From: Burkholderiaceae bacterium
GTDB taxonomy: Bacteria; Pseudomonadota; Gammaproteobacteria; Burkholderiales; Burkholderiaceae_C
Reading direction: 5' to 3'
Length of the DNA stretch: 64,000 nucleotides
Assembly (NCBI GenBank): GCA_024235895.1
Contig: JACKLM010000007.1
Span: forward strand, 223,852-287,851
The translations under genes were made by a program, and so were the position numbers. Below, in pieces: positions 7,569-16,532 of this stretch (the stretch's first letter is position 1; each line of letters opens with the position of its first letter). A model generated the notes under the pieces. That model ran no database searches. It was given only the letters and a program-made list of their open reading frames with translations, and was not told where the DNA came from.

Positions 7569-8887
7569 CAGAAGTCCTTCCAGCTGCCCGGGACCTGGAC
7601 GAAGCTGCCGTGCGTAAGGCGCAGGCGCTGCAGCACGTCGCGGTCGTAGACGACGGTGGTGGTGCCCGGGCCGGCCAGCGTCAGCGTGGTGTGCGCCACC
7701 AGGGCGCCGCGCAGCGTCAATGCGCCGGGGACGCCCGACGTGTCGCCGAACGTGTAGATCATCCCGGTCACCGCCGCGGCCGGATCGCTGGCGGTCAACG
7801 TGCCGTCGACGACGAGCAATGCCGGCGCGTCGGGCGTGCCGATCGGGTCCGCGATGTCGAGGTCGAGGTCACCGTCGATCCAGACCATCCGGCCAGGGTT
7901 GAGTCTCACCATGTCGCGCACCCCGGCAGCGCCGCAACCGGCATCACAGTCGACGACGATGGTGCCCGGCTGATCGCCATAGGTGGCGACCTCCATGCCG
8001 AAGAGATGATTGAAAAGCAGATCGTCGGCCCCGAGCGGCACCAGCGTCGCATCCTCGACGGCGGATTCGGCCGCTGGCGAGCCCGGAACGGTATGCAACT
8101 CGGCCACCCCGACGGGCGCCACCCCGGTGTGCAAGGTCACACCTCCCGCAACGGCATCGGCGTTGACCGCGCGCAGCAGGCCGACACCGAAGTCCGGCGC
8201 AGCCGGTACGCCGGGGACGGTCACAGCCCCGACAGGTGGCGTCCGTAGCGCGCTCTGAAGGGCGACAAGGACCGTCACCACGGCACGGCCGTCGCCGCTG
8301 CTGGCCTCGTCGGCGCACACCTGCGCGGCGTCGAGCCTCGTGCAGCCCACCGCTTGCAGCCGAACGACGCCAGCTGGCAGCCCGGGCGCACCGTCGAACT
8401 CCAGTCGAAAGGCCGGATGCGAGTCGAGCCCGGCAGGCTCCGCGAGCGCCGGGGCGCCAGCGGTCGGGCAACTGCACCGCCACGCTGCGCCATCGAAGAC
8501 GCAGGCCGGCTGCAGCGGTGCACCTGCAGCCGTCGTGAGGGCCTCGATGGAGCCGTCGACATCGTCGATCTGCAGGTAGCGCTGGCGAAAACTCGGCTCG
8601 GCCGACGCCGGATCGGCCACGGGCTGGCAGGTCGCATCGATCCGGCCCGCGCTCAGCATGGCCAGCCCCCACTCCAGCCCGGCTTCCGCGGCTTCGAGCG
8701 CCTGGGTCGCACGGTACTGGTTGGCGGAGACGCGCTGCTCGAAGAACAGGTTGCGATTCGTGTACCCGGCCACGAGTGCCATCACCAGCAGCAGCAGCAT
8801 GACGACGACGAGAGTCGCCAGACCGTGCTGGCGTCGCCGGGGTGCGCCTCGTTGCCAACGATACCCTGGGCGTAAGAGCGCAGTCAT
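7568..8887 (-). CDS. pilX: Type IV pilus assembly protein PilX-like, oversized
   Basis: PilX-class minor pilin. The N-terminus has the PilX pattern: a long basic leader, G, then LATLVVVMLLLLVMALVAGY and the conserved NRNLFFEQRVSANQYRA and ALEAAEAGLEWG segments. At 439 residues it is roughly double typical PilX. The C-terminal half contains cysteine pairs (CDAGCG) and repetitive hydrophobic strands (VDGTLTASDP, TLRGALVAHTTLTLAG) that suggest a beta-helical or adhesin-like domain; that is inference. It starts 12 bp after the pilW stop and overlaps pilV by one base. Confidence 0.87.
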   Translation of the reverse strand: MTALLRPGYRWQRGAPRRRQHGLATLVVVMLLLLVMALVAGYTNRNLFFEQRVSANQYRATQALEAAEAGLEWGLAMLSAGRIDATCQPVADPASAEPSFRQRYLQIDDVDGSIEALTTAAGAPLQPACVFDGAAWRCSCPTAGAPALAEPAGLDSHPAFRLEFDGAPGLPAGVVRLQAVGCTRLDAAQVCADEASSGDGRAVVTVLVALQSALRTPPVGAVTVPGVPAAPDFGVGLLRAVNADAVAGGVTLHTGVAPVGVAELHTVPGSPAAESAVEDATLVPLGADDLLFNHLFGMEVATYGDQPGTIVVDCDAGCGAAGVRDMVRLNPGRMVWIDGDLDLDIADPIGTPDAPALLVVDGTLTASDPAAAVTGMIYTFGDTSGVPGALTLRGALVAHTTLTLAGPGTTTVVYDRDVLQRLRLTHGSFVQVPGSWKDF

Positions 8888-8899
8888 CGGCCGAGCCTC

Positions 8900-9577
8900 T
8901 CAAGCCGGGCAGGCGAGCGAAGGGATCCAGTCGTTGCGCAGCCGGACGAAGGTCGTCAGGCTGCGCCGGACCGACGGGTCGCTTGCGGCCTGGCCCTCCA
9001 TCTCGACCTCGAGCGCGCGTACGGTCAGCCTGGGCCAGCAATCCTTGGTTCCGTCCGCGCAGAGCTTGTCGCAGGTGAGCGCGAGCGCCGGACCGTTGAC
9101 CGGATTGACGTTGAAGGAAGTGATCTTCAAGGTCCGTCGATCGGTCAGATCCTGCCAGCCGCCGCCGATCCGGGACTGGATCAAGTCGCCATTCCGGCGA
9201 AAGCCGAACGGACCGACTTCGCCAGTCGGGCTGTCGTAGAAGAACTCCACTTGCGCGCTCGGCGCGGCATCTGGCGCGACCATGGCCAAGGGATTGACCG
9301 CTGCCGGCACGTCGGGCTGTGCCACTGACAGATGCGCCTTGTCCCAGTGGGCGGCGCGACGGATCTGGCGCGTGATGATGTCGGCGGTGGCACGCAGGTC
9401 CTGCTGGACCTGGGTCTCCAAGAGCAGGCGGCGGTTGTCGTTGAGCTGCGTCGTCACCAGCATCGTCGCGGCGGCCACCACGAAGAGGCCCACGGCCACG
9501 CCGACCATCAACTCGACCAGCGAAAGCCCGCGCTGAGCGCGCGACGCTGGCAAACGAGCGACGCGAGACCTCAGCAC
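8900..9577 (-). CDS. pilW: Type IV pilus assembly protein PilW-like
   Basis: PilW-class minor pilin, 225 residues. A 17-residue leader ends in G before LSLVELMVGVAVGLFVVAA, the type III prepilin signal with Glu+5. The following NDNRRLLLETQVQQDLRATADIITRQIRRA region is typical of PilW. Two Cys pairs near the C-terminus (TCDKLC and DCW) may form disulphides. The GTG at 9577-9575 was chosen because it gives a standard leader and overlaps the fimT stop by 7 bp; the long upstream extension of the frame is antisense noise over fimT. Confidence 0.88.
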   Translation of the reverse strand: MLRSRVARLPASRAQRGLSLVELMVGVAVGLFVVAAATMLVTTQLNDNRRLLLETQVQQDLRATADIITRQIRRAAHWDKAHLSVAQPDVPAAVNPLAMVAPDAAPSAQVEFFYDSPTGEVGPFGFRRNGDLIQSRIGGGWQDLTDRRTLKITSFNVNPVNGPALALTCDKLCADGTKDCWPRLTVRALEVEMEGQAASDPSVRRSLTTFVRLRNDWIPSLACPA

Positions 9578-10158
9578 TTCGGTACTCCGGTGAGGCCGCC
9601 ACCAGTGGCGCACACGGTGGGGCGACCACTCTGCCCGATATCGGTCTTCAGGCGTCGCGCATCGTCGATCTGGGCAAATACGACGTACGTGGGAAGCCGT
9701 CCCGCCACGGCGACATTGCCGATGCGGATCGTGCCCGTCGTGCTGACGAACGCGACGCCCGGGGCTTGTCCGTCCGGCAGCGCCAGCGTCACGCCGCGCG
9801 CGATCGGAATCTGCACCGTCCGGATCTCCGTCGTCGTCGGTTCCGGGCAGCGTTCCCCGGGGGCCTGCGTGCAGTCGCACTTCAGCGTCGGGTTTAGGCT
9901 GGTGTCGACGTACAGCGTGTAGCAGGACATGGAGGCCCCGGCATCAGGCGTCATGAACTGGACTTGCACATCCCGACCCCGGCTGACCGCCTCGCTGCGC
10001 GCCAACTGCAAGTCGGTGACGAGTTCCGCATTGACGCCCTTCAGGCGCTGCACCAGCATGAACTCGTAGAAGGAGGGCGCGGCCAGTGCAAGCAGGACAC
10101 CGACCACGGCGATCGTGATCATGAGCTCGATGAGCGTGAGGCCGAGTACGCGTCGCAT
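9571..10158 (-). CDS. fimT: Pilin FimT/GspH family protein
   Basis: Pseudopilin-type minor pilin of 195 residues. The very short leader MRRVLG precedes LTLIELMITIAVVGVLLALA. The segment NAELVTDLQLARSEAVSRGRDVQVQF is the hallmark of the GspH/FimT domain (residues about 40-160). Cys-rich region KCDCTQAPGERC suggests disulphide bonding. Its ATG shares one base with the pilE-like stop (TGATG), which supports this start over an upstream extension of the frame. FimT proteins have been linked to DNA uptake in some bacteria; nothing here tests that. Confidence 0.88.
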   Translation of the reverse strand: MRRVLGLTLIELMITIAVVGVLLALAAPSFYEFMLVQRLKGVNAELVTDLQLARSEAVSRGRDVQVQFMTPDAGASMSCYTLYVDTSLNPTLKCDCTQAPGERCPEPTTTEIRTVQIPIARGVTLALPDGQAPGVAFVSTTGTIRIGNVAVAGRLPTYVVFAQIDDARRLKTDIGQSGRPTVCATGGGLTGVPKC

Positions 10159-10652
10159 CAACGTGCCCAACAAGGATTGGCGGCTGACTCGTCGAAGTCG
10201 CCTGCAACCGCAGCCGAGCCGTAGAACACGTTGCCACCGTCGACCCGGATCCTCAGGCGCGCGCAAGGTCCGTCACTGGCCTGCGAACTGCCGGCCACGG
10301 CGCTCGCCGTCGTCGTGAAGCCCGTCGCGTCGGCGTCGTCGACCGTGATCGCGTAGTAACCCTTCGCGCTGGCGTCAGGAAGCGCAAGCCCCGGCGGGTC
10401 GTCGTCCGGCTCGGCAGTCAGTTCGGTCGTATAAGCGTTGCGGTTGCTGCGCCAACGTTCCTGGGCCTGCTGCACGGCCGCCAACGCAGCGACGGCGTCG
10501 GCGCGCCGCCCCTTGCGGATCGAGTCCATGAAGCTCGGCAGGGCGACCGACGTCAAGATGGCGAGCACCGCGACCGCCACCAGGGCTTCGATCAACGTGA
10601 AGCCCGCGCAGGACGCCGCGCGGCACTCGAACGGGGGGAATCCGCGAACCAT
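10158..10652 (-). CDS. pilE: Type IV pilin PilE-like minor pilin
   Basis: A 164-residue PilE/TapE-like minor pilin. The leader of 16 residues ends CAG before FTLIEALVAVAVLAILTSVALPSF, followed by RKGRRADAVAALAAVQQAQERWRSNRNAY, the standard PilE-type segment, and a C-terminal pair of cysteines (PCARLRI and NPCWAR) that would close the D-loop. The ATG at 10652 gives a normal leader; another at 10763 would add 37 residues. It is coupled to fimT by TGATG. The 122-bp gap to the preceding pilin gene holds nothing obvious. Confidence 0.86.
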   Translation of the reverse strand: MVRGFPPFECRAASCAGFTLIEALVAVAVLAILTSVALPSFMDSIRKGRRADAVAALAAVQQAQERWRSNRNAYTTELTAEPDDDPPGLALPDASAKGYYAITVDDADATGFTTTASAVAGSSQASDGPCARLRIRVDGGNVFYGSAAVAGDFDESAANPCWAR

Positions 10653-10774
10653 TTCGCGGGCATTATGGGCGGTGCGGGGCGGCCCAGCGAACGGGAGAAC
10701 GACGGCCGAACAACCGTTCGTCGCCCGGGGGGGACCGCTCGTCGGCGCCGCGGGAGCGTACATGAGCAGTCCGG

Positions 10775-11332
10775 TCAGCAGGTGACATGGCCCGGCAGAC
10801 CAGGCGCCGCAGCGCAGGCGCGAATCCGACCCATGACGTTGATGACCAGGTGGATGGCCGGCCCATCGTCGAACCGGACCCGCATGGTCGCGGTCGGGGT
10901 CACCGTGCCCGAAGTCGGCTCGAAGGCGATCGACTTGGCATTCGACAGCAGCTTGGGTTGCCCGGGCCCCTGCAATCGGACAGCCCGGAACGCGCGGCTG
11001 CCAGGCTGGCAGTCCGCGTTGCCCTCCGCGGCACAGGTGCACGCGCCCGGCTTGCCGGTGTGGATGACATAGCAGCTGGCCTGGTCGGCGGCATGGAAGC
11101 TCATCCGCAGAACGTCATTCTGGGCGACCGCCAAGCTACGAGCCAGCTGCAGATCGGTCTCCAGTTGTGCCGCAACGCCGTCGAGCTGCCTGCGCTTGCG
11201 TGCCTGTTCGAACGAGGGAACCGCCATGCCGAGGAGAACGGCAGTAACGGTCAGCGTGATCGTCATCTCGATCAGCGTAAGGCCGCTTGCCTGGTGAGCT
11301 CCGGCAGCCGAGCGGGTTGGATGCGTTCCCAT
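10775..11332 (-). CDS. GspH/FimT (FimU-like) minor pilin, first gene of pilin operon
   Basis: Second GspH/FimT-family pseudopilin, 185 residues. The leader MGTHPTRSAAGAHQASG precedes LTLIEMTITLTVTAVLLGMA, and the diagnostic LETDLQLARSLAVAQNDVLRMSF follows. Cysteines (ACTCAAEGNADC) again suggest disulphides. ATG at 11332-11330 is preceded by AGGAG with a 7-nt spacing. It begins the run FimU-like, PilE, FimT, PilW, PilX, PilV. This is not the usual order, which contains pilY1 between pilX and pilE; no pilY1 is seen. Confidence 0.85.
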   Translation of the reverse strand: MGTHPTRSAAGAHQASGLTLIEMTITLTVTAVLLGMAVPSFEQARKRRQLDGVAAQLETDLQLARSLAVAQNDVLRMSFHAADQASCYVIHTGKPGACTCAAEGNADCQPGSRAFRAVRLQGPGQPKLLSNAKSIAFEPTSGTVTPTATMRVRFDDGPAIHLVINVMGRIRACAAAPGLPGHVTC

Positions 11333-11346
11333 CGAGAGGCTCCTGG

Positions 11347-11369
11347 CAGTGGCGGGCGATGGGCCACTG
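11347..11369 (-). promoter_or_regulatory. Inverted repeat upstream of pilin operon
   Basis: CAGTGGC (11347-11353) and GCCACTG (11363-11369) form a perfect 7-bp inverted repeat with a 9-bp spacer just upstream of the FimU-like gene's ribosome-binding site. It could be an operator or a leader hairpin. No recognisable -35/-10 pair was found beside it. Confidence 0.4.
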
Positions 11370-11445
11370 TAGGAGTCCCGCCCGCCGGCCGCGTCCCGCC
11401 CTCGCGGGGCACCGAGGCGGGCCCCCGCATGGGGGGCAAAGCCGC

Positions 11446-11889
11446 TCAGATGTCGCGGATCAGCTTCTGGAACTCGTCCACGTCCTCGAACTGCCGGTAG
11501 ACCGACGCGAATCGCACGTAGGCGATCTTGTCCAGGCGCTTCAACTCGCGCATCACCATCTCGCCGACGCGCGACGACGGGATCTCGCGCATGCCGCTGG
11601 CGAGCAGCTTGCGCTGGATGCGCTCGATCGCCGCGTCGACCAGCTCGCTGCCGACCGGGCGCTTGCGCAGCGCCAGGCTCATCGACGCGCGCAGCTTGGC
11701 GGGGTCGAATTCGACCCGCGAGCCGTCCTTCTTGACCAGCGCCGGCAGCGCGATCTCGACCCGCTCGTAGGTCGTGAAGCGCTTGTCGCACTTCAGGCAG
11801 CGCCGGCGCCGGCGGATGACGCCGCCCTCGTCGGATTCGCGTGTCTCGACGACCTGGGTCTCGTCGTGGTCGCAGTAGGGGCAGCGCAT
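11446..11889 (-). CDS. nrdR: Transcriptional repressor NrdR
   Basis: Zinc- and nucleotide-binding repressor of ribonucleotide reductase genes. The 147-residue protein has the zinc ribbon MRCPYCDHDETQV with the second pair CLKC around residue 31, then RRFTTYER-like KRFTTYERVE, and the ATP-cone domain (LVKKDGSRVEFDPAKL to about residue 140). Length and motif order are standard. It lies between glyA and the minor pilin operon on the same strand. A GC stem (GCCCCC 11421-11426 with GGGGGC 11432-11437) follows the stop but lacks a T-tract. Confidence 0.97.
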   Translation of the reverse strand: MRCPYCDHDETQVVETRESDEGGVIRRRRRCLKCDKRFTTYERVEIALPALVKKDGSRVEFDPAKLRASMSLALRKRPVGSELVDAAIERIQRKLLASGMREIPSSRVGEMVMRELKRLDKIAYVRFASVYRQFEDVDEFQKLIRDI

Positions 11890-11993
11890 CGGGCGGGTGG
11901 CCGGTGTGCTTTCGTGTCAGGCCGCGTAGCGGCTGTGCGCGGCCGCAGTCCCGCCGGCCCGGCGGGCGGCGGCCGCTGCGGCGCGCGTCGTCC

Positions 11994-13244
11994 TCATCGG
12001 TAGACCGGAAACTCGCGCGTCAGCGCCGCGACCTGCTCGCGCACGGCGGCCAGGTTGGCCTCGTCGTGCGGGCGGTCGAGCACGTCGGCGATCAGGTTCG
12101 CGGTGCGGCGCGTCTCGGCCTCGCCGAATCCGCGCGTCGTGATCGCCGGCGTGCCCAGGCGGATGCCGCTCGTGACCATCGGCTTTTGCGGGTCGTTCGG
12201 GATGCCGTTCTTGTTGCAGGTCATGTGCGCACGCCCCAGCACCGCCTCGGCCTCCTTGCCGGTCAGGCCCTTGGGGCGCAGGTCGACGAGCATGACGTGG
12301 CTCTCGGTGCGGCCGCTGACGATGCGCAGCCCGCGCTCGGCCAGGGTCTCGGCCATCACCACCGCATTGGCCGCGACCTGCTGCTGGTAGACCTTGAAGG
12401 CCGGCTGCAGCGCCTCGTGGAAGGCGACCGCCTTGGCGGCGATGACGTGCATCAGTGGCCCGCCCTGGATGCCGGGGAAGATCGCACTGTTGATCTTCTT
12501 CGCGATCTCTTCGCTGTTGGTCAGCACGACGCCGCCGCGCGGGCCGCGCAGGCTCTTGTGCGTGGTGCTGGTGACGACGTCGGCGTGCGGCACCGGGTTG
12601 GGGTAGACGCCGGCGGCGATCAGCCCGGCGTAGTGCGCCATGTCGACCATGAAGAATGCGCCGACGGCCTTGGCGACGCGGGCGAAGCGCTCGAAGTCGA
12701 TCCTCAGGCTGTAGGCGCTGGCGCCGGCGATGATGAGCTTGGGCCGATGCTCGTGCGCGAGCCGCTCCATGGCGTCGTAGTCGATCGCCTCGCTGGCGTC
12801 CAGCCCGTAGCTGACGACCTTGAACCACTTGCCGCTCATGTTCAGCGGCATGCCGTGCGTCAGGTGGCCGCCTTCCGACAGGCTCATGCCCATGATGGTG
12901 TCGCCCGGCTGCAGCAGGGCGAAGTAGACGCCCTGGTTGGCCTGGCTGCCCGAGTTGGGCTGGACGTTGGCGAAGCCGGCGCCGTAGAGCTGCTTCAGGC
13001 GCTCGATCGCGAGCTGCTCGACGACGTCGACATGCTCGCAGCCGCCGTAGTAGCGCCGGCCGGGATAGCCTTCGGCGTACTTGTTGGTCATCTGCGAGCC
13101 CTGCGCCTGCATGACGGCGGGGCTGGCGTAGTTCTCGCTCGCGATCAGCTCGATATGGTCTTCCTGGCGGCGGTCCTCGGCCTGGATCGCGGCCCAGACC
13201 TCGGGGTCGACGCGGGCGAGGGTGGATTGGTGTCGGTCGAACAT
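11994..13244 (-). CDS. glyA: Serine hydroxymethyltransferase
   Basis: Interconverts serine plus tetrahydrofolate with glycine plus methylene-tetrahydrofolate, using PLP. The 416-residue length is typical. Signatures include HIELIASENYASPAV near residue 30, YAEGYPGRRYYGGCEHVD, the Ala-His pair VDMAHYAGLIAAG, and the PLP-lysine motif TSTTHKSLRGPRGG. Glycine and one-carbon supply fit with the neighbouring nrdR (nucleotide metabolism). nrdR is 104 bp downstream on the same strand. Confidence 0.98.
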   Translation of the reverse strand: MFDRHQSTLARVDPEVWAAIQAEDRRQEDHIELIASENYASPAVMQAQGSQMTNKYAEGYPGRRYYGGCEHVDVVEQLAIERLKQLYGAGFANVQPNSGSQANQGVYFALLQPGDTIMGMSLSEGGHLTHGMPLNMSGKWFKVVSYGLDASEAIDYDAMERLAHEHRPKLIIAGASAYSLRIDFERFARVAKAVGAFFMVDMAHYAGLIAAGVYPNPVPHADVVTSTTHKSLRGPRGGVVLTNSEEIAKKINSAIFPGIQGGPLMHVIAAKAVAFHEALQPAFKVYQQQVAANAVVMAETLAERGLRIVSGRTESHVMLVDLRPKGLTGKEAEAVLGRAHMTCNKNGIPNDPQKPMVTSGIRLGTPAITTRGFGEAETRRTANLIADVLDRPHDEANLAAVREQVAALTREFPVYR

Positions 13245-13539
13245 GGCAGTCCTCGGTGGGCAGGGTGTCGGGCCGTCGGCCCCGCGCGCGGCGTGGCCTG
13301 CGCGGCACGCGGCGGTCGGGTCGAGGGCTGCCCAGGCGCACGGCGGGTGGCCGCGGCGCGACGTCTGCGGTCGTCGCCACGGCCCCGCGCTCCCCGGTGG
13401 TGGCCCACCTCGGGCGGCCTGCGGCCGGTCGGGCCGTCGGGGGCTGCCTTGATCGCCAGTCGCGCGGATCGCCAGTGTAGCGCCGCGGCCGCGCGCGCCC
13501 AGGCGGGATCGCCGGGCGCGCGACAGGGCGGGAGTGGCC
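13245..13539. other. Intergenic region upstream of glyA
   Basis: A 295-bp gap between the end of the lytic transglycosylase gene and the glyA start, same strand. GATCGCCAGT occurs twice (at about 13451 and 13467), and TCGGGCCGTCGG occurs twice. No gene and no known riboswitch motif is visible. Confidence 0.4.
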
Positions 13540-14499
13540 CTACTCGGCGTCGGCCAGCGCCACCGTCGCGGTGACGGCGGCGGTGCTGTCGGGCGCCGGG
13601 GTCGGGTCGACGGCGGCCTCGTCGAGCCGCGGCGCGGCCTCGGGCAGCGGCACTGCCGGGCGCGGCGCGGGCGGCGGGGTGCGCCGCACGTGCGGCGACA
13701 CGCGCTCGCCGCGCGCGACGCGCGCCAAATACTGCTGCTCGTGCATCACCTTGGCCGCGTAGCCGCCGTCGTGCTCGAGCAGCGCGGCACCGACGTAGCA
13801 GCGCAGCCCGCCCTGCACGCCGCCGAAGCGGCGCACGCAGTCCTTCAGCACCTGCACGCCGACGCGCAGGTTGGTCACCGGGTCGAATGCGGCGTGCACG
13901 CCGCCGAAGGGCTCGTACTTGGAGTCGTGCACGCGCGTCATCACCTGCATCAACCCCTGCGCGCCGACCGAGCTCTGCGCGAACGGGTTGAAGCTGGACT
14001 CGACCGCCATGACGGCGAGGATCAGCGTCGGTTCCAGTCGTGCGGCCTGGCCCACCGCCCAGGCCTCCTGCACCAGGCGCGCGACCGGCTCGGGCGCGAC
14101 CCGGTAGCGGCGCGAGATCCACGTGGCGACCCGCGCCTGCTCGGCGCCGAGCTCGGACGGGTCGGCCGCGGTCGCGCGCGCGACCGCATCGGGCTCGGGT
14201 TCGGGATCGGGCGACAGCGCCACGGCTGGCGGCTCGGCGTGGGCGTCGAGCCGTGCCAGCTCGCGCGTCTGCAGCCACTGCAGCGCGTCGGCCTCGGCCT
14301 GCTCGCGCCGCTCGGGATGCGCGACGAACACCAGCGCCGCGGCGATCACCGCCAGCCCCAGCAGCGCCAGCGCATTGCGGCCGACGTCCAGCGCGCGGCG
14401 CGCGCGCGTCGGCCCGGGCTCGGCCGGCGCGCCGGTCAGCCGGCTCAGGCCGGCCTCCAGCGTGCGGCGCGCCCGTCGTATCGCGTCGGCGGTCTTCAT
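13540..14499 (-). CDS. Lytic transglycosylase (SLT domain), membrane-anchored
   Basis: A peptidoglycan lytic transglycosylase that cleaves the MurNAc-GlcNAc bond with 1,6-anhydro product formation. The 319-residue protein has one N-terminal membrane helix (ALALLGLAVIAAALVFVA, about residues 43-60), a Pro/Glu-rich linker, then the SLT fold with LAVMAVESSFNPFAQSS, where Glu is the catalytic acid, and GAQGLMQVMTRVH. The C-terminal 60 residues are Pro/Ala-rich. ATG at 14499-14497 is preceded by AAAGGA; the longer frame from 14604 lacks a ribosome-binding site. It is oriented divergently from ubiD. Confidence 0.9.
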   Translation of the reverse strand: MKTADAIRRARRTLEAGLSRLTGAPAEPGPTRARRALDVGRNALALLGLAVIAAALVFVAHPERREQAEADALQWLQTRELARLDAHAEPPAVALSPDPEPEPDAVARATAADPSELGAEQARVATWISRRYRVAPEPVARLVQEAWAVGQAARLEPTLILAVMAVESSFNPFAQSSVGAQGLMQVMTRVHDSKYEPFGGVHAAFDPVTNLRVGVQVLKDCVRRFGGVQGGLRCYVGAALLEHDGGYAAKVMHEQQYLARVARGERVSPHVRRTPPPAPRPAVPLPEAAPRLDEAAVDPTPAPDSTAAVTATVALADAE

Positions 14500-14723
14500 C
14501 GGAATCCTTTCGTCGTCCGGTCCCGCCGCCGCAAGATGGGCGTGCAGGTGCGAAACGATAATGACTGCAAGGCCCTGGGGGTACCCCGCATTCGCGGAGG
14601 GCACGGAGCAATCGGTGCCGGCCTCGTCGATCCGGGTAAACCCTGGGTCGAATCGCGGCGCATTCTAGGAACCGGGGTATGCATGGTCAAGAATATGAAG
14701 AGCCTCTCTAATAACGAGAGAGT

Positions 14724-16280
14724 ATGAAATATCGCGATCTGCGCGACTTCGTCGCCCAGCTCGAAGCGCGCGGCGTGCTGCGCCGGGTCGACGATCCCGT
14801 CTCGCCCCGGCTCGAGATGACGGCCATCGGCGACGCGGTGCTGCGCGCCGGCGGCCCGGCCCTGCTGTTCACGCGCCCGGCCGGGCATGCGATGCCGGTG
14901 CTGACCAACCTGTTCGGCACCCCCGAGCGCGTTGCGCTGGGAATGGGGGCGCAGTCGCTCGCAGGGCTGCGCGAGGTCGGCACGCTGTTGGCCGCGCTCA
15001 AGGAGCCCGAGCCGCCGCGCAGCCTGCGAGAGGCCGGCCGGCTGCTCGACATGGCGCGCGCGGTGTGGGACATGAAGCCCGCGCTGCAGCGCCGCGCGCC
15101 GTGCCAGGACGAGGTCGCCGAGGGCGGCGACGTCGACCTGGCCCGGCTGCCGGTGCAGACCTGCTGGCCAGGCGATGCCGGGCCGCTGATCACCTGGGCG
15201 CTGGTCGTCACGCGCGGGCCGCAGTCGGTGGCACGGCCGCGGCAGCGGCAGAACCTGGGCATCTACCGCCAGCAGCTGATCGGCCCGCGCCAGACCATCA
15301 TGCGCTGGCTCGCGCACCGCGGCGGCGCGCTGGACTTCCGCGATTTCGCGCTCGCCAACCCGGGGCGGCCGTTTCCGGTCGCGGTGGCGCTGGGCGCCGA
15401 CCCGGCGACGATCCTGGGCGCGGTCACGCCGGTGCCCGACAGCCTGGGCGAATACCAGTTCGCCGGGCTGCTGCGCGGCAGCCGCACCGAGCTGGTCGAC
15501 ACCACGGTCGGCGAGGGCGCGCTGAAGCTGCAGGTGCCGGCCAGCGCCGAGATCGTGCTGGAGGGCCACATCCCGCCGGCGCCACCGGGCTACGAGGGCC
15601 GCAGCGAGCACGGCGTGGCGCTCGCCGAGCGCGGCGGCTACCTGCATGCGCTGGAGGGGCCGTTCGGCGACCATACCGGCTACTACAACGAGCAGGACTG
15701 GTTCCCGGTGTTCGAGGTCGCGCGCATGACGCAGCGGCGCGACGCGATCTACCACTCCACCTACACCGGCAAGCCCCCCGACGAGCCGGCGGTGCTGGGG
15801 GTGGCGCTGAACGAGGTGTTCGTGCCGATCCTGCAGAAGCAGTTTCCGGAGGTGCAGGATTTCTACCTGCCGCCCGAGGGCTGCAGCTACCGGCTCGCGG
15901 TGGTGAGCATCCGCAAGGCCTACCCGGGCCACGCCAAGCGGCTGATGTTCGGGCTGTGGAGCTATCTGCGCCAGTTCATGTACACCAAGTTCATCGTCGT
16001 CACCGACGACGATGTCGACATCCGCGACTGGCGGGAAGTGATCTGGGCGATCACGACCCGCATGGACCCGGTGCGCGACACGACGCTGGTGGACCGCACG
16101 CCGATCGACTACCTGGACTTCGCCTCGCCGACCAGCGGCCTGGGCGGCAAGATGGGGCTGGACGCGACCAGCAAGTGGGCGGGCGAGACGACGCGCGAGT
16201 GGGGGCGCGTGCTGGCGATGGACGCCGAGGTGACACGGCGCGTGCAAGGCGTCGTCGACGCGTTGCTGGCGGCACGCTGA
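14724..16280 (+). CDS. ubiD: UbiD family decarboxylase (4-hydroxy-3-polyprenylbenzoate decarboxylase)
   Basis: Prenyl-FMN-dependent decarboxylase of ubiquinone synthesis. The 518-residue length fits. Conserved pieces: MKYRDLRDFVAQLE at the N-terminus, LGIYRQQLIGPRQTIMRWLAHRGGA, EYQFAGLLRG, EIVLEGH, FGDHTGYYNE and KFIVVTDDDVDIRDWREV. ATG at 14726-14724 has GAGAG immediately upstream. CTCTCT (14704-14709) can pair with AGAGAG (14717-14722) and so partly hide the ribosome-binding site; this is weak evidence for leader control. ubiX, which makes the prenyl-FMN cofactor, is not in this window. Confidence 0.95.
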   Translation: MKYRDLRDFVAQLEARGVLRRVDDPVSPRLEMTAIGDAVLRAGGPALLFTRPAGHAMPVLTNLFGTPERVALGMGAQSLAGLREVGTLLAALKEPEPPRSLREAGRLLDMARAVWDMKPALQRRAPCQDEVAEGGDVDLARLPVQTCWPGDAGPLITWALVVTRGPQSVARPRQRQNLGIYRQQLIGPRQTIMRWLAHRGGALDFRDFALANPGRPFPVAVALGADPATILGAVTPVPDSLGEYQFAGLLRGSRTELVDTTVGEGALKLQVPASAEIVLEGHIPPAPPGYEGRSEHGVALAERGGYLHALEGPFGDHTGYYNEQDWFPVFEVARMTQRRDAIYHSTYTGKPPDEPAVLGVALNEVFVPILQKQFPEVQDFYLPPEGCSYRLAVVSIRKAYPGHAKRLMFGLWSYLRQFMYTKFIVVTDDDVDIRDWREVIWAITTRMDPVRDTTLVDRTPIDYLDFASPTSGLGGKMGLDATSKWAGETTREWGRVLAMDAEVTRRVQGVVDALLAAR

Positions 16281-16498
16281 AGACGCCCCCTCCCTGAGAG
16301 CGCACGCGGCCGTTGCCAGCGGGATTGTCGGCAGACCACGAGCGTCGCGAGCGCCGGCGCCTGCAGCGCTCGTCGCAGCCAGCGCCCGCAGCCAGCGCCC
16401 GTCGCAGTCCGCGCCCTGCGGTGGCCTTGGCCATCGTCCATCCGCGCCTCGCCGCGAATCGCCGACGCCCGATGTCGACCCGACGCCTCGGAAAGCCC

Positions 16499-16527
16499 TT
16501 GCATCCGCCGCGGGCTTGGCGTAAGGT
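16499..16527 (+). promoter_or_regulatory. Candidate sigma-70 promoter for small RNA
   Basis: TTGCAT (16499-16504) and TAAGGT (16522-16527) are separated by exactly 17 bp. The most conserved bases (TTG and TA...T) match consensus; the others do not. The predicted start falls at about 16533, where the first stem of the candidate RNA begins. Confidence 0.4.
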
Positions 16528-16532
16528 CACCC

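Noticed and set aside
11352..11366. Sigma-54-like TGG-N10-GC on the minus strand ahead of the FimU-like pilin gene
   Set aside because: The spacing fits, but the implied start would leave an 8-nt leader that cuts into the AGGAG ribosome-binding site, and the match is all GC.
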